From Flagellimonas algicola (GTDB lineage: Bacteria; Bacteroidota; Bacteroidia; Flavobacteriales; Flavobacteriaceae): a DNA stretch of 64,000 bases. Below the pieces are notes generated by a model, which was given only the letters and a program-made list of their open reading frames with translations, did no database searches and was not told where the DNA came from. This document shows positions 38,171-46,170 of the stretch, piece by piece (the stretch's first letter is position 1; every line of letters starts with the position of its first letter). The stretch covers positions 1,608,657 through 1,672,656 of the forward strand of contig NZ_VCNI01000001.1 of the NCBI RefSeq assembly GCF_005937185.1, read 5' to 3'. The position numbers and the translations under genes are program-made.

Positions 38171-39310
38171 TTATATGAGAATTTCCGAGGAAAAGTGTCT
38201 AACAACTTCTTCGTCTACTTCAACCCCTAAACCGGGAAGTTTTGGAATGTTGATGTACCCATTTTTCATTTCAATGGAAGGGGCAGTAAGCGATTCTCTA
38301 ATATCATTCTCGGTTCGGTCGTATTCAATGTACATATCCGGTGGATATAATCTCCCGGCAACAGGTTCCAAGTTTGCAATGAAATGAAGTGCTGCATGAA
38401 ATGCGATACCGGTTCCCCAGACATGTGGTATTATTTCAATGCCATGGACGTTGGCCAAGGTAGAAACACGTTTGGCCTCACTAAGTCCACCTGCACCACA
38501 GATGTCGATTTGAAGAATATCAACACAATTATTTTCGAGAAGTGTTTGAAATCCGTATCTCAAATATTCACATTCTCCTCCGGCAATCGGAATGGTCGTT
38601 TTGGTTCTTAATTCCTTATACTGATGGTAATATTCAGGAGAAACCGGTTCTTCAAACCAACCAATATCATACTCCTCAACAGCCCGCGAAAGTTCAACAG
38701 CTTCCCGAAGGGAATAGGCATGGTTTGAATCTATCATCAGCTTAACATCATTTCCGATGGCTTTCCTCACGGCTTTTACCATAGAAATATCCTCAGGAAT
38801 GGAAAGGCCAACCTTCATTTTAACCGCTTTAAAACCCTGCTCAACGTAGGTTTTCGCCTCTGCAACCAATTTCGCAGTAAGGTCATCGCTTTTCGAAAAA
38901 TATAGACCCGTTGCGTAGGGTACCACCCTTTTTTGATGTTGGCCACCCATGAGCACACTTACCGGTTGTTTCAAAGCTTTTCCCTTTAAATCCCATAACG
39001 CAACATCAACAGCACTTATTGATGCAGCTAAAACACCGCGCCGGGCAAAATCCAACGTTTTTCGGTACATTTTGTACCAAATTGTTTCATTTTCCAATGG
39101 ATTCTCTCCTATTAGGAGCGGGGTTACCAAGGTGATTCCTGCTTTAATAACATCTGCAGGGCCATATCCCTCGCCCCAACCACAAATGCCTTCATCCGTA
39201 GTGATTTTTACAATGCAAATGCGTCGCTCACTATATTCCCATTGAGAAAAGAAAAAAACCTCTTTCAATTGACTGGACAAAACAAAAGTCTCTACTTTGG
39301 TAATTTTCAT
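38171..39310 (-). CDS. Enolase-superfamily cycloisomerase, probable 3,6-anhydro-D-galactonate cycloisomerase (DauB-type)
   Basis: A 379-residue mandelate racemase/muconate lactonizing enzyme. The lysines are K164 and K166 (KMK), the metal ligands Asp194, Glu220 and Glu246, and the base on the other face may be His296 in IIPHVWGTG. Overall it resembles Agrobacterium D-galactarolactone cycloisomerase (for example FDRT/YDRTEND and WGTGIAFHAALHF regions). It fits ring opening of 3,6-anhydro-D-galactonate to 2-keto-3-deoxy-D-galactonate. It heads the middle cluster, 17 bases before the ALDH gene. A partial copy of the double-CTAG motif (39374-39392) stands 64 bases upstream of the ATG. It is only distantly like the L-type cycloisomerase at 6077-7168. 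Confidence 0.83.
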   Translation of the reverse strand: MKITKVETFVLSSQLKEVFFFSQWEYSERRICIVKITTDEGICGWGEGYGPADVIKAGITLVTPLLIGENPLENETIWYKMYRKTLDFARRGVLAASISAVDVALWDLKGKALKQPVSVLMGGQHQKRVVPYATGLYFSKSDDLTAKLVAEAKTYVEQGFKAVKMKVGLSIPEDISMVKAVRKAIGNDVKLMIDSNHAYSLREAVELSRAVEEYDIGWFEEPVSPEYYHQYKELRTKTTIPIAGGECEYLRYGFQTLLENNCVDILQIDICGAGGLSEAKRVSTLANVHGIEIIPHVWGTGIAFHAALHFIANLEPVAGRLYPPDMYIEYDRTENDIRESLTAPSIEMKNGYINIPKLPGLGVEVDEEVVRHFSSEILI

Positions 39311-39373
39311 TGCTACTGAATTAATGATAAATTTTCTTAGAAGTTAAAAATAGAACAAGTACCCTAAGGGAAT

Positions 39374-39392
39374 TGATTAGTAATTACCTAGT
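39374..39392. promoter_or_regulatory. Partial double-CTAG-like site upstream of the D-branch cycloisomerase gene
   Basis: On the minus strand this reads ACTAGGTAATTACTAATCA, matching 15 of 19 positions of the element at 14464-14482; the second CTAG is CTAA. It contains the 8-base palindrome GTAATTAC. A related ACTAGGTAAAAACTGA lies at 36673-36688, before the aldolase gene. With only these copies, chance remains possible. The rest of the 161-base gap shows no terminator or clear promoter. Confidence 0.3.
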
Positions 39393-39471
39393 GCTGACCC
39401 TATTTTAACTTTAGCTTTTCATCCATATCAAAGTCAAGTGTTTTGTGAAAAAGTATGGAAATAATAGACTT

Positions 39472-40359
39472 TCAAGAAACCTCTTTAAAATTGTGTTGTC
39501 TAAAATTGCTATAGCTGTCACGGTAACTGCTGGGAGAAATCCCCTTAAAGCTTTTAAATGTTCGGTTGAAATTTGTTAAGGAAGAGAAGCCTACATCATA
39601 ACAAATTTGATTGATAGCAGCCTCCCCATTTATCAATAATTGACAGGCTTTACTAATTCGCACCTCATTTAAAAACAAAGAGAAGGTCTTATTTGTGCGT
39701 GTTTTGAAAAATCTGCAAAAAGCAGGAGGTGTCATTGCCGCAATCTCGGCAATATCATTCAACTTAATATCCCGGGCGAAATTTGCTGAGATATGATTGA
39801 TGACCTTATGCAATCGATTTTCACCTGCCACTTCTTTTGGGAGGCTAAAGTTGGGCCCCGAAAGGGTCTGATATTCTTTACTTACCACCAATTTCTGAAG
39901 TACACTTAATAAAAGAATCAATTTTTCGGAGGATTCCGCTTCAGCCAGTTTTAATAAGTCTTCATGAACTGATTTGCGGGTTTTTTTAGAAAATAACAAC
40001 CCTTGATCTGCTTCTTTTAGCAATGCTTTGATGTGCAGTAGTTCTGGTATGGAAAATAAATCGACTCCACCGAACATTCTGGTAAATTTTATTACTATAA
40101 AATCGGTAGCCACAGCTTCAAGACCGCCTTCATCGTTGCGCCACAGATGCGGAAGCCATTCACCCACAAGTACCAATTCACCCTTTTGAAAATTGGATAT
40201 ATGGTCTCCGACAATCCGCATTCCATGTCCCTTCAAAAAATAAATTATCTCAAATTCCTTATGAAAATGCCAATCACCTCCTACATGGGGGCGATAAATC
40301 CTTTTGGCACATATGGAACCTAATGAACCTTGCTCAGAAGATTTGAACTGCAACTTCAT
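39472..40359 (-). CDS. AraC-family regulator with cupin sensor domain
   Basis: A 295-residue transcription factor. An N-terminal cupin fold (about 18-110; GGDWHFHKEFEIIYFLKGHG, then ELVLVGEWLPHLWRN) precedes the AraC double helix-turn-helix (about 188-288), with AEIAAMTPPAFCRFFKTRT and INQICYDVGFSSLTNFNRTF. It lies 42 bases downstream of the esterase gene at the end of the P450 cassette and 161 bases before the D-anhydrogalactose genes. It is related in layout to the other AraC protein at 45233, so the cassette is bracketed by two such regulators. It may sense a galactose-type sugar through the cupin; the targets are not known. Confidence 0.92.
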   Translation of the reverse strand: MKLQFKSSEQGSLGSICAKRIYRPHVGGDWHFHKEFEIIYFLKGHGMRIVGDHISNFQKGELVLVGEWLPHLWRNDEGGLEAVATDFIVIKFTRMFGGVDLFSIPELLHIKALLKEADQGLLFSKKTRKSVHEDLLKLAEAESSEKLILLLSVLQKLVVSKEYQTLSGPNFSLPKEVAGENRLHKVINHISANFARDIKLNDIAEIAAMTPPAFCRFFKTRTNKTFSLFLNEVRISKACQLLINGEAAINQICYDVGFSSLTNFNRTFKSFKGISPSSYRDSYSNFRQHNFKEVS

Positions 40360-40401
40360 GATGCTTGAAGCTAGTAAAAAATTAAAACTTCGCCAAATTG
40401 G

Positions 40402-41205
40402 TCATCTATAATGTGAATCAAAGAAAAGCAATGTATCCTTAACATGATTTTGCCAATACGACCATTCATGCGCACCGGAAAATTCCTCATAAATATGTTC
40501 AATGCCAGAAGCATTCATAGCTGAATGAAGTTCTCGGTTGTATTCGATTAACTCGTCTTCCAGTCCACAATCAAAACGAAGACTTGGAATGGTGTCCCCA
40601 TACTTTTCAAGGACACCTTGGACAGAATTTTCCCGACTATCCTCTTGCTTATAACTTTGGAGGGATTCTTCACCGAAGAATGGCATTTGAGCAATATCGG
40701 TGATTGCAGAATGAGCGGAAATAGCCTTAAACTTCTTAGCATATTTTATACCCAAACGAAGTGCCCCAAAACCTCCCATTGATAAACCAGAAATAAACAA
40801 ATCTGATTCATTGGTTACTTGGCCAATGTTCTGATGAACCGCCGAAGGTACATCTTCAACGATCCATTTTTCATAGTCTTTATTGTTATGTGGAAGATAA
40901 CCGGACCCATCGCCCCAAAGTCCATCTGAGGGCATGGCGATGACCATAGGCTTTATGATTTCTTTTCGCATCATTTCCAAGGCAGTTCTGTGTACACCAC
41001 CTTTTTGTGCCCAAACCCATGAACTTCCGTACACGCCATGAAGCAAGATAACCAATGGAATATTTTCGACATTTTCAACGGGTGGAACGAAAACACATAT
41101 ATCTCCTCGTCCTTTTAGGTTATTTGTTTTTACAGTGATAAACCGCAAGTTGTCGCTTTCAAATTGAGGGTCTGATATTTCCGTGGTTCTAAACATTTCT
41201 TCCAT
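40402..41205 (-). CDS. Esterase of the S-formylglutathione hydrolase / EstA type
   Basis: A 267-residue alpha/beta hydrolase without signal peptide. LLHGVYGSSWVWA forms the oxyanion-hole region, the nucleophile is Ser142 in SGLSMGGFGALRLG and the catalytic histidine lies in SGAHEWSYW near the end. This is the esterase D-like branch that includes S-formylglutathione hydrolases and feruloyl-esterase-like proteins. Its start overlaps the stop of the alcohol dehydrogenase gene by one base, so the two are coupled. As the P450 releases formaldehyde, this pair could remove it as a thiol adduct; alternatively it cleaves a sugar ester. The role is inference. Confidence 0.8.
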   Translation of the reverse strand: MEEMFRTTEISDPQFESDNLRFITVKTNNLKGRGDICVFVPPVENVENIPLVILLHGVYGSSWVWAQKGGVHRTALEMMRKEIIKPMVIAMPSDGLWGDGSGYLPHNNKDYEKWIVEDVPSAVHQNIGQVTNESDLFISGLSMGGFGALRLGIKYAKKFKAISAHSAITDIAQMPFFGEESLQSYKQEDSRENSVQGVLEKYGDTIPSLRFDCGLEDELIEYNRELHSAMNASGIEHIYEEFSGAHEWSYWQNHVKDTLLFFDSHYR

Positions 41206-42323
41206 CAGTCGAATACGATCACGCCTTTTGCATTTTTTCCTGCAAGCATATCTTCAAAAGCTTGGTCCAATTGAGCCAAGGGATATGTTCGGGTAATCAT
41301 TTCTTCCAATTTTAACGCTCCCGATTTATAATGTTCAATAATTTTTGGGAAATCCTTTTCAGGATTGCATCCACCGTAAAGAGGGTTAATGTACACTTTA
41401 TCCCATTCAAACAAATTCATATCTACAACTATTTCTTGTTCGATACCGCTTACTTGAACTGCTGTTCCTGCATTTCGAACCATTGCCAACGGAGCTGCAC
41501 CAAGTTCGGGTACTGCTGTGCATTCAAAAGCATAATCTGCCCCGCGGTTGTTGGTTAGTTTTTTTACCTCTTGGGCCGCTTTAAGTAAACCTTTATCATT
41601 TTTATTGGCCAAAATGGTATGGGTAGCACCGAAAGTTTTTGCCATTTCCAAACGATCTTCGTTAATATCAATGGCAATTATTTTATCTGCTTTACTCACT
41701 TTTGCACCTTGAATCACACTTAGTCCCACACCTCCTGTACCCAAAACCACAACAGAGCTTCCTTCGGTCACTTTTGCAGAATTCACAACTGAGCCGTACC
41801 CCGTCATCACTCCACAACTGATAATACTCGCTGCCCCAAAAGACATATCGGCTAAGGTATTTTTGACTACTGCAGAGGCTTTGACCAACGTATATTCCGA
41901 TAAAGTTCCGATATTAAACGAACGTTCTATGGGTTTTCCTTGGTAGATTGTACCTTTTAAATGGGCATGACCCTCGGTATAGCCGTTAGCGCCGGCCACA
42001 ACCGGAGAGTTGTTTTCACAGATATGTTCGTTGCCCCGCACACATTGAAAGCATTTTCTACAGGGCGTTGCCCAATTCAAGATTACAGCATCCCCGACAA
42101 CCACATTTTTGACATCGGAACCTACCGCCTCGACAATCCCCGAACCCTCATGACCCATGACAATAGGTTTACCCCAATTAAGCGAATCGTGGTCGGTATG
42201 ACAAAGACCTGCAGCTTTTATTTTGACCAAAACCTCATCGGCTTCAGGTTCGGCGACAGTTACATAATCGATAACAAAAGTTCCGTCCCCTTTGGCAATT
42301 GCACTTTCTGAAAGTAAACTCAT
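41205..42323 (-). CDS. Zinc alcohol dehydrogenase of the P450 cassette (class III-like)
   Basis: A 372-residue medium-chain alcohol dehydrogenase. Catalytic zinc ligands are Cys41 (GLCHTD) and His58-Glu59; the structural zinc site is complete with Cys88, Cys91, Cys94 and Cys102. GTGGVGLSVIQGA is the NAD-binding motif. It resembles class III (S-hydroxymethyl-glutathione/formaldehyde) dehydrogenases. An alcohol dehydrogenase gene is known to accompany 6-O-methyl-galactose P450 clusters of marine Flavobacteriia. It lies 24 bases after the reductase gene and overlaps the esterase gene. Handling of formaldehyde or of a sugar alcohol/aldehyde are both possible. Confidence 0.88.
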   Translation of the reverse strand: MSLLSESAIAKGDGTFVIDYVTVAEPEADEVLVKIKAAGLCHTDHDSLNWGKPIVMGHEGSGIVEAVGSDVKNVVVGDAVILNWATPCRKCFQCVRGNEHICENNSPVVAGANGYTEGHAHLKGTIYQGKPIERSFNIGTLSEYTLVKASAVVKNTLADMSFGAASIISCGVMTGYGSVVNSAKVTEGSSVVVLGTGGVGLSVIQGAKVSKADKIIAIDINEDRLEMAKTFGATHTILANKNDKGLLKAAQEVKKLTNNRGADYAFECTAVPELGAAPLAMVRNAGTAVQVSGIEQEIVVDMNLFEWDKVYINPLYGGCNPEKDFPKIIEHYKSGALKLEEMITRTYPLAQLDQAFEDMLAGKNAKGVIVFD

Positions 42324-42347
42324 CGAATAGGTTTAAAAGTTATATAA

Positions 42348-43604
42348 TCAAGTACTCATTAGGCTTGCGGACTTTAATTCTATAGTCGCATCCGACAGAT
42401 TTCTTTTATGCAATAATTGGTTCGTCTTTAGGAACTTTGTGCCCAAAACATATGCTTTAGCATTATTAATTGCATAAACGGACAATAGCTCATCTTCCCT
42501 AAAATACCAAATAGAAAAACAAGGTTTGTCCTTTTCTTCTTTTCTGATGACCATATTATCGTACCCATCGAAAAGTCCAACAATCTGTAATTTTATGTCG
42601 TATTGATCGGACCAAAACCAGGGTATTGCATCGTAGACCGCCTCTTTTCCGCAAATTGTGGTGGCAGCAATCTTGGCCTGATCCACTGCATTCTGAACAG
42701 ACTCTAACCGTACATAACGTTTATAATGTGGATTATAATGAAGCGTACAATCTCCGATTGCATATATATCTTCATCGCTCGTTTTGGACGTTTGGTCCAC
42801 TTTGATTCCATTTTTGATGGTCAGTCCAGCATGTTCTGCAAGTTCTGTGTTAACGTGAATGCCGGCTCCTAGAATAATGATATCTGCTGGATATTTAGTG
42901 CCGTCCGAACAAACCACTACATTGTTTTCTTTATCTCCCTCTATGGAAATTACATTTTTGCCAGCTAAAAGCTCTACCCCATTTTGAGTATGCAGTTTAT
43001 AAAAGAAATCAGACATTTCTGAGGAGGCAACCCGGGCCAAAATGCGTTCTTCACGTTCCAATACGGTAACATGGACACCCAATTTTTTTAAGGAAGCTGC
43101 TATTTCCAATCCAATATATCCTCCCCCAATGACCACTATTTTTTTCTTTGGATTATCTTCCAACGCATATCGAATTCCCTCTACATCTGCAACGGTTCTA
43201 ATTGGAAAAACTTTTTTTGCGGTATCTAAACCGGGAATGGAAGGAACAATGGGTCGCGCACCGGTTGCAAGTATTAATTTGTCATAGGATTGAAAGGAAC
43301 CATCCTCCAATAAGATCTTTTTGGTTTTGGAGTCAATCGAAGCTACTTTGACACCCAAATTCAATTGAATATCACCTCGTTCATAACTTTCTGCGGACTT
43401 TAAAGGTGTAACTGACATACCTGCTTCATTGGTCAAGTAGGTTTTCGATAAAGGAGGTCTATGATAAGGTAGTTCCGGATCGGCATCATAAAGTATGATT
43501 TGACCTTCCCAACCTTCTCGCCGTAAAGCAAAGGCGAAATTTACCCCTGCATGACTTGCGCCAATAATCAAACATCTGAGCTTTTTTAGCGTTTTGTCAG
43601 ACAT
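42348..43604 (-). CDS. FAD-dependent ferredoxin reductase
   Basis: A 418-residue NAD(P)H:ferredoxin reductase of the putidaredoxin/rhodocoxin-reductase type. The FAD-binding GASHAGVNFA is at the N-terminus, the NAD-binding VVIGGGYIGLEIAASLKKLG in the middle, and DIYAIGDCTLHYN, which contacts FAD, is near 290. It passes electrons to the [2Fe-2S] ferredoxin encoded 5 bases upstream, which feeds the P450. Cytoplasmic, no signal peptide. Together P450, ferredoxin and reductase form a complete class I three-component monooxygenase. Confidence 0.94.
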   Translation of the reverse strand: MSDKTLKKLRCLIIGASHAGVNFAFALRREGWEGQIILYDADPELPYHRPPLSKTYLTNEAGMSVTPLKSAESYERGDIQLNLGVKVASIDSKTKKILLEDGSFQSYDKLILATGARPIVPSIPGLDTAKKVFPIRTVADVEGIRYALEDNPKKKIVVIGGGYIGLEIAASLKKLGVHVTVLEREERILARVASSEMSDFFYKLHTQNGVELLAGKNVISIEGDKENNVVVCSDGTKYPADIIILGAGIHVNTELAEHAGLTIKNGIKVDQTSKTSDEDIYAIGDCTLHYNPHYKRYVRLESVQNAVDQAKIAATTICGKEAVYDAIPWFWSDQYDIKLQIVGLFDGYDNMVIRKEEKDKPCFSIWYFREDELLSVYAINNAKAYVLGTKFLKTNQLLHKRNLSDATIELKSASLMST

Positions 43605-43609
43605 GGAAC

Positions 43610-43918
43610 CTAATTGGCGATCGTCAATACTACCCCGTCAAGGGCATCACTGATTTGAAGCTGACAACTCAACCTGCTGTATTCATTTGCGAAATCATCC
43701 AATTCCAACATATCGGTCTCGATCTCACTCGCAGATCCGGTTTTAGAGACGTCTTCCGATCTCACATGTACATGACAGGTAGCACAGGAACATACACCAC
43801 CGCAATCGCCATCAATTCCTTTTACGTTATGCTCTACAGCTAGTTCCATAACGGAACCAGAGGTACCTTCCAATTCAATTGTTTCCCCCTCTTTGGTAAT
43901 AAATGTGATTTTTGCCAT
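43610..43918 (-). CDS. [2Fe-2S] ferredoxin (adrenodoxin/putidaredoxin type)
   Basis: A 102-residue soluble ferredoxin. The cluster ligands are Cys39, Cys45, Cys48 and Cys85 (C-x5-C-x2-C plus a distal cysteine in SRLSCQ). An extra Cys43 lies between the ligands. It is the electron carrier between the reductase (5 bases downstream) and the P450 (5 bases upstream). Length and motif order are normal for vertebrate-type ferredoxins that serve bacterial P450s. Confidence 0.96.
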   Translation of the reverse strand: MAKITFITKEGETIELEGTSGSVMELAVEHNVKGIDGDCGGVCSCATCHVHVRSEDVSKTGSASEIETDMLELDDFANEYSRLSCQLQISDALDGVVLTIAN

Positions 43919-43923
43919 GTTGC

Positions 43924-45087
43924 TTATTTTGTTAATCGGTTAAATTTTGCATTGATATAATCATAGCCGACCTTGCGTTTGAACTCACCAAGGTCTTCGA
44001 TATTTTCTTTAAAATCGAACACTTCGATACTTGCTACGTTTTCGGCAAGGGCACTCAATAATACCTTCATGATTTGTCGTGCATGCGAAGCTCCCAAGCA
44101 ATTGTGATGACTGAAACCAAATCCGACATGAGGATTGATCTTACGGTCAATTACAATTTCATTGGGATTCTCGAACACTGCGGCATCCCGATTTGCGGAA
44201 GCCCAACAAAGCGAAACTCGCGTGTCTGCTTTTACCGCATGTTCACATACAAATGTGTCCTCGGTCACAACACGACCCATTTGAGTCAATGGAGAAAAAT
44301 AGCGGATCATTTCTTCTACTGCTTTTCCAATGATTTCCGGTTCTTTTCGAAAACGTTCCAACGATTCTTGATGCTCGGATAAATAGGTTATAGCATTTGT
44401 TACCACATTGATTATGGTATCACGACCTCCGGCAAAGGTTAGTACCATAACACCTTTTACTTCTTCTCCAGTTAATTTTTTTCCATCGAATTCTGATGCC
44501 AAAAGCATCGAATACAAATCTTCCCCTGGATTCTTTATGGCCTTTTCGATTTGTTTATCGATATAGTCATAGAGAATATTTGCCTTATCGCCATCCAAAG
44601 CAGTGTCTTCACTTCGGAAGACATGCGTGCCCCAAGAAATCCAAGTACTTGCTTCTTCATAGGGGATATTCAACAACAAAGTCAGAGCCCGGGATTGCAG
44701 TATTAGTGCAAACTCTTCTATTACCTCAACTTTATCTTTTTCAAGTGTTTCTTCTACCAGTGCATTGATTTGGGCGGTTAACTTTTCGGCATAATCAGCT
44801 TGCAGCGGCCGTTTGAACCAGGGTTCAACAATGGCGCGATAAACACCGTGTATCGGTGGATCGAGCTCAAAGGGAATTTGGCGCGTTTTGCGGATGTTGA
44901 CCTCCGATGGCACTACAATCCTACCTGGTACCGCGGCCGATGTAAAGGTTTTATAATTGTGCGCGGTTTTGCGAACATCTTTATGCCTTAACACCATTTT
45001 TACCGGATCATCTTGGTCATTCATTTCGCCTACTCCCGATTTTAATCGGATTTCTTCGAAAGGATCTGGTAGTTCACTTTTTTGCAT
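43924..45087 (-). CDS. Cytochrome P450, probable 6-O-methyl-D-galactose demethylase
   Basis: A 387-residue soluble bacterial P450. The heme thiolate is Cys330 in GFGFSHHNCLGA, the I-helix oxygen-activation motif is AGGRDT (219-224) and the K-helix ExxR is Glu259-Arg262 (EMIR). At 387 residues it is short but complete. First gene of a five-gene operon with its own ferredoxin and reductase. Marine Flavobacteriia such as Zobellia and Formosa use a P450 of exactly this setting (CYP236-type) to remove the methyl group of 6-O-methyl-D-galactose from porphyran/agar, giving galactose and formaldehyde. The P450 call is certain; substrate is from similarity of the cassette and the locus. Confidence 0.9.
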   Translation of the reverse strand: MQKSELPDPFEEIRLKSGVGEMNDQDDPVKMVLRHKDVRKTAHNYKTFTSAAVPGRIVVPSEVNIRKTRQIPFELDPPIHGVYRAIVEPWFKRPLQADYAEKLTAQINALVEETLEKDKVEVIEEFALILQSRALTLLLNIPYEEASTWISWGTHVFRSEDTALDGDKANILYDYIDKQIEKAIKNPGEDLYSMLLASEFDGKKLTGEEVKGVMVLTFAGGRDTIINVVTNAITYLSEHQESLERFRKEPEIIGKAVEEMIRYFSPLTQMGRVVTEDTFVCEHAVKADTRVSLCWASANRDAAVFENPNEIVIDRKINPHVGFGFSHHNCLGASHARQIMKVLLSALAENVASIEVFDFKENIEDLGEFKRKVGYDYINAKFNRLTK

Positions 45088-45180
45088 AATACCTGTATCT
45101 ATTTAGGAATACTTTTTCTTTCAATACAAAAATTAGAAAAATAAAGCCATAAGAAGTAGTGGATTTTGTCCAATAAATAA

Positions 45181-45230
45181 ACTATTCTGTACTATTTATG
45201 TTTATTTTTAACAGTAAACGATAGAATAGT
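45181..45230. promoter_or_regulatory. Long-spaced inverted repeat between the P450 operon and the divergent araC gene
   Basis: ACTATTCT (45181-45188) and AGAATAGT (45223-45230) are perfect 8-base inverted arms 34 bases apart, ending just before the araC ATG at 45233. A further TACTATTT lies at 45190-45197. The place is right for the AraC protein to control itself and the P450 operon, though AraC sites are usually direct repeats. Confidence 0.35.
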
Positions 45231-45232
45231 AT

Positions 45233-46072
45233 ATGAAAGCTGTTTTGGAGCCAATCCCTTTGGGACAAAAAAAAACGATACATGGATTTCGTTACGAGGC
45301 AATAGATTTCCAAACGCCATGGCATTTTCATCCGCAACATGAACTCACCTATATTGAAGAAAGTGTTGGCACAAAATTAGTTGGGGATTTTGTGGGGCCC
45401 TATGAACCCGGCGAATTGGTTTTGCTTTGTTCCAATCTCCCTCACTGTTGGAAAAATGTTAGGCAAGAAAATGTTTTATCAAAGTCCATAGTAATCCAGT
45501 GGAACAAAGATATTTTTCCCAAAGTTCCAGAATTGAATGTCGTTTTTGATTTATTAAGGGTAGCCAGTAAAGGTGTTCTCTTTAACAAGGAGCAATCGGC
45601 AGAACTGTTACCGCAAATTCGAAATTTACCCAATCTTCAAGATTATGAGCTATATGTTCAATTATTACACCTGCTTACCAAACTTTCCATTTGTTCCTAT
45701 GAAACGCTTTCTGAGGCTGATTTCGTAGAAGATTTGTCAACTGAGTATGGCAGCCGTATGTCAACGGTTCATGATTTTGTTTCCAAAAATTTCAACCGAA
45801 GAATCTATCTAAGAGAAATTGCAGATTTAGTCCACATGTCTGAGCAATCTTTTTCTCGTTTCTTTTCAAAGATTATGGGGCGTTCATTTTTTGTTTTTTT
45901 GAATGAATACCGAATAAATATTGCCGTTCGTATGTTGCTCGATACCGATAAATCCGTTTCACAAATTGGGTATGCCTGTGGTTATGAATCGTTACCTTTT
46001 TTTTACAAACAATTCAATAGATTTAATGGATGCTCGCCATTGGTATATCAAAAAAGATTCAGGAAGAGTTAG
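45233..46072 (+). CDS. AraC-family regulator with cupin sensor domain, divergent to the P450 operon
   Basis: A 279-residue transcription factor, one of only two plus-strand genes. The N-terminal cupin region (FQTPWHFHPQHELTYIE near 25, then GELVLLCSNLPHCWKN) resembles the same part of the AraC protein at 39472-40359. The C-terminal double helix-turn-helix spans about 175-278 (REIADLVHMSEQSFSRFFSK and VSQIGYACGYESLPFFYKQF). Its divergent place, 145 bases from the P450 gene, suggests direct control of the demethylation operon, perhaps in response to methylated galactose or galactose. The ligand is inference. Confidence 0.92.
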   Translation: MKAVLEPIPLGQKKTIHGFRYEAIDFQTPWHFHPQHELTYIEESVGTKLVGDFVGPYEPGELVLLCSNLPHCWKNVRQENVLSKSIVIQWNKDIFPKVPELNVVFDLLRVASKGVLFNKEQSAELLPQIRNLPNLQDYELYVQLLHLLTKLSICSYETLSEADFVEDLSTEYGSRMSTVHDFVSKNFNRRIYLREIADLVHMSEQSFSRFFSKIMGRSFFVFLNEYRINIAVRMLLDTDKSVSQIGYACGYESLPFFYKQFNRFNGCSPLVYQKRFRKS

Positions 46073-46170
46073 TTTTCTTATTTGAATTGCCTAAAAGAGT
46101 AACCGCGCCTATCTCCATAGCTCCTTGAGAATCTTTCTTAAAAATTCCCACTCTTCGTTGGTTAGGTAAA

